Positions 43,996 through 52,816 of a stretch of DNA of 64,000 bases are shown here, one piece after another (the stretch's first letter is position 1; each line of letters opens with the position of its first letter). Origin of the DNA: an uncultured Clostridium sp. (lineage in GTDB: Bacteria; Bacillota; Clostridia; Lachnospirales; Lachnospiraceae). Below the pieces are notes generated by a model that saw nothing but the letters and a program-made list of their open reading frames with translations, was not told the DNA's origin and did no database searches. The position numbers were made by a program, and so were the translations under genes. The stretch is from assembly GCA_946553025.1 (NCBI GenBank), contig CAMNRM010000014.1, positions 22,116 to 86,115 of the forward strand, given 5' to 3'.

Positions 43996-44578
43996 CATCC
44001 CAGAAACCACGAATATAAGCTTCCTGCATAGGCGTATCGTATTCATCCAGCAAAATAATCACTTTTTTCCCATAATAAGCATACAAAAATTTAGAAAGCT
44101 GATGAATGGCCATGGTTGCCGTCACTTCTGACATACTTTCCGTTATTCCCAGAAAATAGTTTTTCTCTTCTCCGGATAAGAATTCACCCTTCAGTAAAAA
44201 ACGATGATCATTATACAAATTGGTAATAATTCGATTAACCCTCTGAACAGTTGCCTGGTAAGTTGTTTCCTTAACATTGGCAAAAGATAAGCTGATTACC
44301 GGATAAGTTCCCTGAAGACTCCGATACTTTTCATCTTCCCAAATCGCAAGACCCCGAAATAAATCCTCCCGCCCGGCATATTGAACCGAAAAGAATTTCT
44401 CCAGCATACTCATATTTAATGTTTTCCCAAACCTTCTCGGACGGGTGAGCAATGTTGCTTTATCTGCCCTTTCCCACCATTCCCGAATAAAATTCGTTTT
44501 ATCAATATAAAAAATATTTCCTGTCCGGATTTCTTCAAAGTCCTGATAGCCAATTCCCACAATTTTTGCCATGCTCAC
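42881..44578 (-). CDS. AAA-ATPase-like protein with PD-(D/E)XK nuclease domain, paralogue B
   Basis: The AAA part has DKTNFIREWW, LTRPRRFGKTLNMSML and VIILLDEYDTPMQ; the nuclease part has SGFGRYDVMLEP and VIMEFKVF. Length (565 residues) equals the other full copies. Its first half resembles paralogue A, while its second half is nearly identical to paralogue C, so the genes have recombined. The start ATG follows GAGGTG, as in paralogue A. Function is unproven. Confidence 0.85.
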   Translation of the reverse strand: MSMAKIVGIGYQDFEEIRTGNIFYIDKTNFIREWWERADKATLLTRPRRFGKTLNMSMLEKFFSVQYAGREDLFRGLAIWEDEKYRSLQGTYPVISLSFANVKETTYQATVQRVNRIITNLYNDHRFLLKGEFLSGEEKNYFLGITESMSEVTATMAIHQLSKFLYAYYGKKVIILLDEYDTPMQEAYIRGFWDELVSFTRSMFNSAFKTNPYLERAMMTGITRVSKESIFSDLNNLEVITITSPKYADCFGFTEEEVFASLDEYGLAEKKSEVKNWYDGFVFGNKKDIYNPWSILNYLDKKQVGTYWVNSSSNSLIGKLIREGEPEIKQMMEDLLSGKTLYMEIDEQIVYHQLQEKRNAVWSLLVASGYLKVLKKEYIEKSGRWYYTLTLTNREVHRMFEDMILDWFARSEGNYNAFIKALLADDLEAMNAYMNGVSQSMFSYFDTGNNSCREEPERFYHGFVLGLMVELADRYVLTSNRESGFGRYDVMLEPLYPERDDAVIMEFKVFQPKREKDLDDTVKTALKQIEEKKYEAALTAKGILKEKIRKYGVAFKGKEVLIGEE

Positions 44579-44611
44579 ACCTCTTTTCCTTATAACTCTC
44601 CTATCTGCTAT

Positions 44612-44680
44612 CCTTCTCCAATCAATACTTCCTCCCCCTTAGAAGCAACGCCATACTTGCGAATCTTCTCTTTTAAAATT
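44612..44680 (-). pseudogene. Remnant of another AAA-gene 3' end
   Basis: About 69 bases match the last codons of paralogue B (EKIRKYGVA, VLIGE) with several changes. No other part of this copy remains, so it marks a deleted gene. Confidence 0.75.
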
Positions 44681-44747
44681 CATTTTCCATACAGCAGTTC
44701 ACCAGATATTATCTGCTATATATATTTGTTCATCATATACCTCACTA

Positions 44748-45358
44748 TCATTTCTCCATGATTTTCCAACATCCTTTTCGATTCATTCCTTCTCGAACCA
44801 ATAAATTATCTTTCTGCAATTTTGCAAATAAACGCTTTACCGTCGGAAGAGAAACCGCCAACTTATCAGCATACTCTTTTTGCGTACATGATGCATTTTG
44901 CTTGATATATAACAAAAGGCTCATTTTTAGGTCATTGGTATCTTTATTAGTATCAATGGTATCAACTTCGGTATCACTGACACCATTCTTACGGTTAAAT
45001 AGTGCATAATCATAAGAATATGATTCGTCCAATGGAACAATAATGCGAAATATATCATCCTCTAAAAACTGAGGTTCTTTCCCTGAGTAATATTTACTAT
45101 ATTCAAATAATTTTTTTACACCTGAACCAAGCTGCTCTGCATAGCCAATATTTCTAAAAAATGCTGCAATAAGCGGGTTCTTTGAATTCGGCTCCAGATT
45201 ATCTACAGTAATGCTACCTGTTTTTGAAGCTCTATTCGCATTTTCCACATACTGTTTCATAGGTATCTGATTCTATTCCATTGCCGCAGCGTTTGAACTC
45301 AACTGCTACGGTTTCTCCGATTGTAAGAATGGATTGAAATTCTTTTAAGTCCATTCAT
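44748..45358 (-). pseudogene. Internally deleted Schlafen/AlbA_2-type ATP-binding regulator
   Basis: From ATG 45358, with GGGAGGGG upstream, the first 38 codons give TIGETVAVEFKRCGNGIESD and YETVC, the start of an AlbA_2 (Schlafen-like) domain, then a stop. In another frame, from about 45260, the C-terminal part continues: NPLIAAFFRNIGYAEQLGSG and a winged-helix end (TQKEYADKLAVSLPTVKRLF). Everything between is missing, roughly the ATPase region, and the junction is out of frame. It is a relic of a COG2865-type regulator. Confidence 0.8.
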
Positions 45359-45392
45359 GCCCCTCCCTTAGAATCCATAATCAAATGTTTGA

Positions 45393-46537
45393 ATGAATTA
45401 CCGTAACTATTTCTTTACTTCCTTATTCTTATCCAATCAATACTTCCTTCCCTTTAAAAGCTACACCATACTTGCGAATTTTCTCTTTTAAAATCCCTTT
45501 TGCGGTCAATGCTGCTTCGTATTTTTTCTCTTCTATCTGCTTTAATGCCGTTTTTACCGTATCGTCCAAATCCTTTTCCCTCTTTGGCTGGAAAACTTTA
45601 AATTCCATAATCACGGCATCATCCCTTTCAGGATACAAAGGTTCAAGCATCACATCATATCGCCCAAATCCGCTTTCCCGATTTGATGTCAATACATACC
45701 TGTCAGCCAATTCCACCATTAGTCCCAATACAAAACCATGGTAAAAACGTTCTGGTTCTTCTCTGCAGGAGTTATTTCCCGTATCAAAATAACTGAACAT
45801 TGACTGAGATACTCCGTTCATATAGGCATTCATCGCTTCTAAATCATCTGCTAAAAGTGCTTTAATAAATGCATTATAATTCCCCTCACTTCGCGCAAAC
45901 CAATCCAAAATCATATCTTCAAACATCCGATGCACTTCCCGGTTGGTCAATGTCAGCGTATAATACCAGCGTCCGCTTTTTTCGATATATTCTTTTTTTA
46001 AAACTTTTAAATATCCGCTGGCCACCAAAAGACTCCAGACAGCATTTCGTTTTTCCTGTAATTGATGATAGACAATTTGTTCATCAATCTCCATGTACAG
46101 CGTTTTTCCGGAAAGCAAATCTTCCATCATCTGCTTAATTTCCGGTTCACCTTCCCGGATCAGCTTTCCAATCAGGCTGTTTGAACTGGAATTTACCCAA
46201 TATGTTCCTACCTGCTTTTTATCCAGATAATTAAGGATTGACCATGGATTATAAATATCCTTCTTATTTCCAAAAACAAATCCATCATACCAGTTTTTCA
46301 CTTCCGACTTTTTCTCTGCTAACCCGTATTCATCCAGCGAAGCAAAAACCTCTTCTTCTGTAAATCCGAAACAATCTGCATATTTTGGGGATGTTATTGT
46401 AATCACTTCCAGATTATTCAAATCCGAAAAAATCGATTCCTTACTCACCCTGGTAATCCCTGTCATCATCGCCCGTTCCAGATATGGATTGGTTTTAAAT
46501 GCTGAATTAAACATACTTCGGGTAAAAGAAACCATTT
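45393..46537. repeat. Tandem-duplicated AAA-gene segment, right copy
   Basis: Matches 42851-43995 almost exactly. Past 46537 the two genes diverge sharply, marking a recombination edge. Confidence 0.9.
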
Positions 46538-47114
46538 CGTCCCAGTAGCCATTTACATAAGCTTCCTGCATGGGCGTATCGTATTCATCCAGCAAAATAA
46601 TCACCTTTTTTTGATAATAACGGGACAAATAAAGAGATAGTTGATGAATCGCCATCGTTGCTGTCGTTTCATCCATATTGAAATTAACCGATGCAAAAAA
46701 TAGTTTTTCCTTTTCATCCAGATTCCCTTCTTTTAAAAGGAATCGATGTGTGGAATACAGATTCGTCAATATTTGATTCATCCTTTGAATCGTCGCTGCA
46801 TACGTTTTTTCTTTTACGTTGGCAAAAGATAAACTGATCACCGGATAAGTTCCCTGAAGACTCCGATACTTTTCATCTTCCCAAATCGCAAGACCCCGGA
46901 ATAAATCCTCCTGTCCGGCATATTGAACGGAAAAAAATTTCTCCAGCATACTCATATTCAGCGTCTTTCCAAATCTCCTTGGACGGGTAATCAATGTCAC
47001 CTCATCCTCGTTCTCCCACCATTCCCGGATAAATCCTGTCTTATCGACGTAAAATAAATCTTTTTTCCTTACTTTTTCAAAATCCTGATAGCCAATCCCG
47101 ACCGTCTTTGCCAC
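45429..47114 (-). CDS. AAA-ATPase-like protein with PD-(D/E)XK nuclease domain, paralogue C
   Basis: Domains and motifs are as in paralogues A and B, but the gene is a mosaic. Its 3' part equals paralogue B, its 5' end (46821-47090) is nearly identical to paralogue A at 37821-38090, and the segment between (residues about 95-150, with LKEGNLDEKEKLFF) is unique. GTG 47114 matches the start of the other copies (AKTVGIGYQDF); an ATG at 47138, just after the M15 peptidase stop, is also possible and would couple the two genes. Confidence 0.85.
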   Translation of the reverse strand: MAKTVGIGYQDFEKVRKKDLFYVDKTGFIREWWENEDEVTLITRPRRFGKTLNMSMLEKFFSVQYAGQEDLFRGLAIWEDEKYRSLQGTYPVISLSFANVKEKTYAATIQRMNQILTNLYSTHRFLLKEGNLDEKEKLFFASVNFNMDETTATMAIHQLSLYLSRYYQKKVIILLDEYDTPMQEAYVNGYWDEMVSFTRSMFNSAFKTNPYLERAMMTGITRVSKESIFSDLNNLEVITITSPKYADCFGFTEEEVFASLDEYGLAEKKSEVKNWYDGFVFGNKKDIYNPWSILNYLDKKQVGTYWVNSSSNSLIGKLIREGEPEIKQMMEDLLSGKTLYMEIDEQIVYHQLQEKRNAVWSLLVASGYLKVLKKEYIEKSGRWYYTLTLTNREVHRMFEDMILDWFARSEGNYNAFIKALLADDLEAMNAYMNGVSQSMFSYFDTGNNSCREEPERFYHGFVLGLMVELADRYVLTSNRESGFGRYDVMLEPLYPERDDAVIMEFKVFQPKREKDLDDTVKTALKQIEEKKYEAALTAKGILKEKIRKYGVAFKGKEVLIG

Positions 47115-47140
47115 GTTTTCACCCCTCTCTTTACCCATTT

Positions 47141-48016
47141 TCACCCTCTTTTCCCAAACGAAAAATGCATATAGTCCTTATCATATACAAAATTTCCGCC
47201 CCAGAAAAATCCATATTCTTCAAAGGTTTTCTTACACAAATCATCTTCGGTAATCTTATACGGAAAATCTTTTGTCCTGTCTGCGTATTCCCAGCTTTCT
47301 TCCGGGCCGCACTGCCTTATTCCTGCCTCATCGGTCCAGAGATACGGATTATATTTCGGGTTTACATCAATTGCTTTACCCGAAGCGTGGAATGAAAGGC
47401 TCTGGGATGTTCCCTCGGCTTTGCGGAAATTAAAGCAGGATGTATTATTATCGAGCGCCGATTGCAGATTATCCCCGTCGTAATCATCCACCAAGACCAT
47501 TTTTTCAATCGGATAAGCATGATTGTAAAGTTCACGGAAAACGGCAAGAACCTTCTGGCTGATTTCCTTATTACAGACCATCTCCCCGACATAGGTTCCC
47601 CCGTCCGGCCCGCAGTAGAGCATTTTCAGGTAGCGAAGATCCTCACGGGGAATCGTACAGCCTTCTCTATAGGATTTACCGTCCATCCGCGCAAAAACCT
47701 CATCGCTGATTTCATTTTCAAAAAAATACGCATCCACGCCGTTTTTTGCCAGTGACGATTCTTCAACCCTCGTCCCGGCCTTCAGATAATCCACATCAGG
47801 CCGGGGAACACGGTACACTGCATTGTATTTTATCCCTGACTCCGGATACATTTGCGCAGAAGCATCATTGGCATAGCCCGGTCCTCTCCAGATTCTTCGT
47901 TCCTCTTCCCTGGTGCGGGTGCTTTCCTGTGCAAAGGCAGTAAAAGCAGTAAACATCCATGTAAATGAAAGCAATCCTCCCACAGCCAGCGACAAAAGTA
48001 ATTTTTTGTTCTTCAA
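47141..48016 (-). CDS. Secreted M15-family peptidoglycan peptidase
   Basis: A signal peptide (cut near AFAQE) leads to a peptidase M15 domain. SFHASGKAIDVNP carries zinc ligands His210 and Asp217, and DYMHFSF near the end gives His284. Such enzymes cut D-Ala-D-Ala or L-Ala-D-Glu bonds in peptidoglycan. The start is TTG 48016 with AGGAGG nine bases upstream; no ATG fits. The gene follows the Dlt-like operon on the same strand, separated by six 31-bp repeats, so it probably acts on the same envelope. Confidence 0.85.
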   Translation of the reverse strand: MKNKKLLLSLAVGGLLSFTWMFTAFTAFAQESTRTREEERRIWRGPGYANDASAQMYPESGIKYNAVYRVPRPDVDYLKAGTRVEESSLAKNGVDAYFFENEISDEVFARMDGKSYREGCTIPREDLRYLKMLYCGPDGGTYVGEMVCNKEISQKVLAVFRELYNHAYPIEKMVLVDDYDGDNLQSALDNNTSCFNFRKAEGTSQSLSFHASGKAIDVNPKYNPYLWTDEAGIRQCGPEESWEYADRTKDFPYKITEDDLCKKTFEEYGFFWGGNFVYDKDYMHFSFGKRG

Positions 48017-48023
48017 TCTTCAC

Positions 48024-48209
48024 TTCCTCCTATTCCTTTAGCAAAGTCCTGCGGTCCCTTTTCTTCCAACAACACAGTCCTGCGGTTTCTCTTATCCCAC
48101 CAGCACAATCCTGCAGTTTCTCCTATTCCACCGGCACAGTTCCATGGTTTCTCCTATTCCATCGGCAAAGTTCTGCGATTCCTCCTATTCCATCGGCAGA
48201 TTCTTCCGG
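48024..48209. repeat. Six 31-bp tandem repeats
   Basis: Six contiguous units with decay toward the left, from the last codons and stop of the adenylation gene to the ribosome binding site of the peptidase gene. On the minus strand most units carry an AATAGGAG Shine-Dalgarno-like core. Confidence 0.9.
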
Positions 48210-49795
48210 TCAATTTTCCCGTTTTTATTCCGCGGCATTTCTTCCAGGTAAATATATTTTCCCGGCATCATATAGCGGGGCAGCTTTTTCCCCAGATGCT
48301 GCGCTAAAACCTTCCTCTCGACTTCTTTTCCCGAATAAAAACACAGGATTCTCTGTTTTTCGGCATCATACCTGCAGGCACAAACCTCGACTTCTGCAAG
48401 GGTTTCCGCCGCGGCCTCGATCTCTCCCAGTTCAATCCGGTAGCCTAAATGTTTAATCTGAAGATCAATCCTCCCATGGTACAAAAGTTCCCCATATTCA
48501 TTATAGCTGACCAAATCTCCCGTCCTGCAAATCATGTCCCTGTAATACGGGTTCAATGGATTCTGCACAAAACTCCGCCCGCTCTCTTCTCTGCGGCAGT
48601 AATAGCCCAGGGCACCCGAACTGCGGACACATAATTCTCCTTTCTCCCTGCTCTGCGGTGTAATCTCCCGATCGTTTTCATCCAGCACAAAAGCAGAAAT
48701 ATTCCTGCAAGGCCCGCCGATGGGCAGGGTTTCTCCTTCCTGAAATTCCCGTTCCACGCGGTAAAATAACGTGCCGTAGGTTTCCGTAGAGCCGTACATA
48801 TTGATAAACTGCGCCCCCAGAACATGTTCTCTCCAGTAATTTAACTGCTTTACCGGCATCGGCTCCCCGGCAAAAAAGACATAGCGAAGATCCGTTAATG
48901 CACAGATCTCCAGTGCCTTTAAATTCGCCGCAACACAGAGGGCAAACGGTGCCCAGAAAATCGAAGTTATCCTTTCTTCCTGCAAAAACGGAATCAGTTT
49001 CCCCGGAAATGCAAAATACTCTGTGGGAATAATCACCATACTGCACCCAAACTTCAGCGGACAGTAAATATCCTGATTGGCAATATTAAAGGATAATGGT
49101 GCCTGATTCCCCATGACATCTTCCGGCCCGAAGGCAAACTCCTCATCCAGCCATTCCATCGTATCGATCATCGTGCGGTGGCTGATCACCGCCCCTTTGG
49201 GCGTCCCCGTAGATCCGCTGGTAAAAAATAAATAAAGCGCATCCATATCCACCGAAGCCCTGCGGACAGCTTCAAGAAAAGCACTGTCCTCTTCTCCCCG
49301 GATTAGTTCCTCAAACCAGGACGTTTTTCCGGATAAATCCATCGACCTTACCAGTCCTTCCTGCCCCTTCCCTGCCACAATCACGTCAGGGTCCAGTTCC
49401 GCAAGCAGGGCCTTTATCCGCTCTTGGGGAAGGGTTATGTCAATCGGACAATAGCTCCTCCCCGCATACACAACACCCAAAAAAGAAATAATCGCCGATA
49501 CACTTTTCTCCATCATCACGGCAACCGGCTTTTTCTGGTCTTTGGCCTCTCCCTGCTTTCTCTGGCCTTCAATCTCCCTCTGCTTTTTTGGACTTTCTTC
49601 ATTTCCTAAACTTCCCTCAGTTTTTAATTCTTCCTCATTTTCCGGCTTTCTCTGCTTTCCCAGCCGGCTTCCCATCACCCGGGCCATGCGGTAAACTTCT
49701 GCAAAGGTGTATGCACCGGACTTATCCTTATAGGCACACCGATCCGGATATTTTTTTACTGAATCTTCCAAATATTCCAAGATATTTCTTTTCAT
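48185..49795 (-). CDS. DltA-like amino-acid adenylation enzyme
   Basis: This AMP-forming ligase activates an amino acid (probably D-alanine) and loads it on the nearby carrier protein. LFFTSGSTGTPKG is the P-loop, NMYGSTETYGTLFY the A5 motif, YRTGD is present as CRTGDLVSYN, and NKNGKIDRK holds the catalytic Lys. About 45 charged residues (48-92, rich in K, E and Q) are inserted early in the N-terminal domain. The start overlaps the DltD-like gene by four bases. Its substrate could also be another amino acid. Confidence 0.85.
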   Translation of the reverse strand: MKRNILEYLEDSVKKYPDRCAYKDKSGAYTFAEVYRMARVMGSRLGKQRKPENEEELKTEGSLGNEESPKKQREIEGQRKQGEAKDQKKPVAVMMEKSVSAIISFLGVVYAGRSYCPIDITLPQERIKALLAELDPDVIVAGKGQEGLVRSMDLSGKTSWFEELIRGEEDSAFLEAVRRASVDMDALYLFFTSGSTGTPKGAVISHRTMIDTMEWLDEEFAFGPEDVMGNQAPLSFNIANQDIYCPLKFGCSMVIIPTEYFAFPGKLIPFLQEERITSIFWAPFALCVAANLKALEICALTDLRYVFFAGEPMPVKQLNYWREHVLGAQFINMYGSTETYGTLFYRVEREFQEGETLPIGGPCRNISAFVLDENDREITPQSREKGELCVRSSGALGYYCRREESGRSFVQNPLNPYYRDMICRTGDLVSYNEYGELLYHGRIDLQIKHLGYRIELGEIEAAAETLAEVEVCACRYDAEKQRILCFYSGKEVERKVLAQHLGKKLPRYMMPGKYIYLEEMPRNKNGKIDRKNLPME

Positions 49796-50877
49796 TTCTG
49801 CTTTTCCTCTGCCTGCTCCTGATAAAACTTCGTCAGATACCCAAGTCTGGCAAATTCCTCTTCCTGTTTTTTCTTCTCCTGCCGGTATCTCTCGCTTTTT
49901 TCCTCCCAGATACGCGCAAGTTCTTCATCTGCCCTGCGGTCTTCCACTCCCGGCATTTCCGCCAGAATTCCGCCCAGATAATGCGCCATCTTTTCCGCGC
50001 CGTAGACATTCATATGCAGGCCCTGATCGTAGGTATCCTTAGAAAAATCAATCCCAATCTCCTGCATTTTTTCTATCCCATTCACATAACACAGCCCATA
50101 CCGGCTGGCATAATCCACAATCTGCGCATCCCACTGCTCATGCCATGCCGGATACAGCGACGGTGCCTTCATCAGCACGAACTGAATTCCCTTTTCTTCA
50201 CAGAGCAGCCGGATTTTATCCAAGTACTCCCACGCCTCCGGCGCAAACGAATAATCCGCAATCCGCCTTTCCTGAGGAAATTCTCCCGCCGGGCGCACAT
50301 CTGCACGAAGGTAATAGCCGCTGTGCGCGACATCCTCCCTCGACCAATAATAGCGAAAATCCTCTTCTTCCAAATCTTTCCAGCGCGAATGAAAACGCAG
50401 AAGGGGAAATACATATTCAATCCCATGCTCCCCTTCCATCTTCGTTGCCATAATAGCCTTCCACTTTGAAGAAGACCAGCGCATCCCGTCTAAAGTCATC
50501 CGGTTATAGCTTTCATTCGTCTGCGCTGCCTGTTTCATCGACAAGATACTGAATACGACAACCTTGGGCGTTTCATAGCGCAGAGTATCCTCCAAAAGAT
50601 AATAGGACTGTGCAATCAGCTGCTGGGCATTTCCCCGGATATAGCTGGTTATCCCATATTCCTCCCAGAGCGTAATCGGGGAAATATTTTCATAAACCTC
50701 ACAATTGCCTAAAAACAGCACATCATGACTGCTCTCTTCCCGGTAATACTCCTGCGTAAAATTTCCCTCAACCACCATTCCCATATACTTAGGAACAACT
50801 AACCTCTGTATCCCGGCAAAGAAAACGCCAAAAACAGCCAAACTGATCAAAAGCCCGAAAACCTGCTTTTTTCTCAT
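49792..50877 (-). CDS. DltD-like SGNH-type membrane-anchored protein
   Basis: An N-terminal membrane helix (VFGLLISLAVFGVFFAG) anchors a periplasm-side domain. VLFLGNCEVYENISP corresponds to the SGNH first block, with Gly-Asn-Cys in place of the usual Gly-(Asp/Ser)-Ser, and DQGLHMNVYGAEKMAHY to the last block with catalytic-type Asp/His. The C-terminal 50 residues are charged and coiled. By position between MBOAT and adenylation genes it plays the DltD role of passing the acyl or aminoacyl group to the envelope polymer. Confidence 0.75.
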   Translation of the reverse strand: MRKKQVFGLLISLAVFGVFFAGIQRLVVPKYMGMVVEGNFTQEYYREESSHDVLFLGNCEVYENISPITLWEEYGITSYIRGNAQQLIAQSYYLLEDTLRYETPKVVVFSILSMKQAAQTNESYNRMTLDGMRWSSSKWKAIMATKMEGEHGIEYVFPLLRFHSRWKDLEEEDFRYYWSREDVAHSGYYLRADVRPAGEFPQERRIADYSFAPEAWEYLDKIRLLCEEKGIQFVLMKAPSLYPAWHEQWDAQIVDYASRYGLCYVNGIEKMQEIGIDFSKDTYDQGLHMNVYGAEKMAHYLGGILAEMPGVEDRRADEELARIWEEKSERYRQEKKKQEEEFARLGYLTKFYQEQAEEKQK

Positions 50878-50919
50878 CCATATTCTCCTAAAACTGCATT
50901 CTTTTAAAGTTATATTTTT

Positions 50920-52443
50920 CTAAAACTGATTATAAATAAACTGCTTTGCATCGTAACCATAACCATATACGCCCATAACCAGCGTAACCAGCACTAACCC
51001 AAAGACCATACCATACTGCAAAAGACAAGGCAGGCTTTCCATCTGCTTTCGTATGCTTCCCTTTTTCTGCCGGACTCCCGCTCCCCATAAAAGAAGGAAT
51101 CCAAAAAGCAGCACCAGCCCGTCCGGCCAGGTTAATCCGGCTTCCGCCAAGCGTCCGTCCCCCAGTGCCGCCATACTGAACCGGGTAATCATCCCCTTCC
51201 CCGTCTGCAAAAACGTTCCCAGAGAAAAATACTGCAGAGAAGAAAGGATACAAAACAGCAAAAAGGTTCGCACCCGCTCAACCTGTCTGTACCACGGGGC
51301 ATCTGCAAAGCGAAATGTGCGGTGCTTCTGGCGGCAGTAGCCCGTCCATTCCTGGGAAATCAGGATAATCACTCCATTGGCAAGACCCCACAGGATGTAC
51401 CTTCCGCCGGTTCCGTGCCAGACTCCCGTAATCAGCCAGATCGTCATGGTTGCAATATAGGCGGGAAACTTGCTTCCCTTTTTCTTTCCGAGAAGCCTGC
51501 CCATCCATCCGCTGACCTTCCGGCTCAGTCTGCTTGTCGATACCGGAAAATAAATATATTCCCGAAACCACTGCATCAGCGACATGTGCCATCTTCTCCA
51601 GAATTCACCCAGACTTCTGGCTTCATACGGATGATTAAAGTTCTCGGCAAGGGTTATCCCAAACATCTGGGAAACACCGATAACGATATCGATTCCCGAA
51701 GAAAAATCCGCATACAGCCACATTCCGTAGCCGATAATCCCCAGGAGCGCGTACAGCCCGTCATAGTACTGGGGATTGCCCGTTAATGCCTGGACAACCG
51801 GCTGCATCCGGTCGGCAATCACCAGCTTCTTAAAGCATCCCCAAACGACTCTCTGCACGCCAAGCTTTACCCTGTGCATAGAAAATGAGTGCCCGGAATA
51901 AAGCTCCTCCTTCATCGAAACAAAACGTCCAATCGGCCCGGCCGTAAGCTGCGGAAAATAAAGAATAAACAATGCCGTCTTCGCCGGATTTTTCTCCGGC
52001 AAATACTTCCTCTGGTACACATCAATCAGATAACCCATGGCCTGAAAGGTATAATAGGAAATCCCCAAAGGAAGCACCAGGTTATCCATCGGAAGATATT
52101 TTAATCCCAGAAGAAGACCAAAATTAAAGAATAATCCGGCCTTCAAAAGACGACGCTGTTTTTGCTTTATTTTTTGTGCATTTTCTTTTCTCTGTTCTTC
52201 ACTTATCTGCGGATTCTTTTTCTCTTCCTTAGAAATCAGGGTAAGCTTTCCTATCCTGCCTGCCAGACTCCAGGTCGCCAGCACCGTAAGCAGGGGAAAA
52301 ATCACCCACTCTGCACCCGCCCACAGATAAAACAGGACACTGGCAGATAAAAGCACCATCCACTGTACCTTTCCCGGCACAAGATAATAAACCAGAAGAA
52401 GGACAAGAACAAAGACGAAAAAAGAATAAGAAATCAAAAACAT
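50920..52443 (-). CDS. MBOAT-family O-acyltransferase (DltB-like)
   Basis: A 507-residue polytopic membrane protein of the MBOAT family. The active-site histidine is in LITGVWHGTGGRYILWG, and FNHPYEARSLGEFWRRWHMS and LAENF segments match AlgI/DltB members. It moves the carrier-bound group across the membrane. It lies two bases before the carrier gene stop side and upstream of the DltD-like gene, an order close to dlt operons. The acyl group (D-alanyl or acetyl) cannot be fixed from sequence. Confidence 0.88.
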   Translation of the reverse strand: MFLISYSFFVFVLVLLLVYYLVPGKVQWMVLLSASVLFYLWAGAEWVIFPLLTVLATWSLAGRIGKLTLISKEEKKNPQISEEQRKENAQKIKQKQRRLLKAGLFFNFGLLLGLKYLPMDNLVLPLGISYYTFQAMGYLIDVYQRKYLPEKNPAKTALFILYFPQLTAGPIGRFVSMKEELYSGHSFSMHRVKLGVQRVVWGCFKKLVIADRMQPVVQALTGNPQYYDGLYALLGIIGYGMWLYADFSSGIDIVIGVSQMFGITLAENFNHPYEARSLGEFWRRWHMSLMQWFREYIYFPVSTSRLSRKVSGWMGRLLGKKKGSKFPAYIATMTIWLITGVWHGTGGRYILWGLANGVIILISQEWTGYCRQKHRTFRFADAPWYRQVERVRTFLLFCILSSLQYFSLGTFLQTGKGMITRFSMAALGDGRLAEAGLTWPDGLVLLFGFLLLWGAGVRQKKGSIRKQMESLPCLLQYGMVFGLVLVTLVMGVYGYGYDAKQFIYNQF

Positions 52444-52445
52444 GC

Positions 52446-52685
52446 TCAGTTATCCTCTTTCCGTTCCTGAATCAGCCGGCAAATGCTCTCTGCAGAATTA
52501 AAATTTTCCGGAATAATCTGCTCCGGCAGAATCGAAACATCAAACTCTTCTCCAATCCTTGTCACCAGCTGCACCAGTTCAAACGAAGTTAAAATCCCCT
52601 CATCCACCAGTGCCGTATTTTCCCGAAAATCCGCATCCGGAATAATCTCCTCCAATAATTCCATTACCTTTTCCATCGCATTCAT
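52446..52685 (-). CDS. Acyl/D-alanyl carrier protein (DltC-like)
   Basis: A 79-residue carrier protein. The phosphopantetheine-bearing serine is Ser34 in EGILTSFELVQLV, with the usual four-helix pattern and acidic surface. It receives the activated amino acid from the adenylation enzyme and presents it to the MBOAT protein two bases downstream in the operon. The DSL triplet is replaced by LTS. Confidence 0.87.
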   Translation of the reverse strand: MNAMEKVMELLEEIIPDADFRENTALVDEGILTSFELVQLVTRIGEEFDVSILPEQIIPENFNSAESICRLIQERKEDN

Positions 52686-52816
52686 TGCCGTTCTCCATTC
52701 CTTATTTTTCTTTCTATTTCAGTTTCTATTTCACTTTTCTTTTATCGAATTTTTTGCCTGTCTTTTTCTCCGCCTGACGGTTCTGTTACTCATCAATTTT
52801 CCTTTAACGCATCATC

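Noticed and set aside
48024..48209. Possible CRISPR array
   Set aside because: The 31-bp units are contiguous with no spacers, and there are no cas genes in the window.
49588..50469. A 293-codon plus-strand frame opposite the DltD-like gene
   Set aside because: It is antisense to a gene with clear motifs and is rich in unlikely residue runs.
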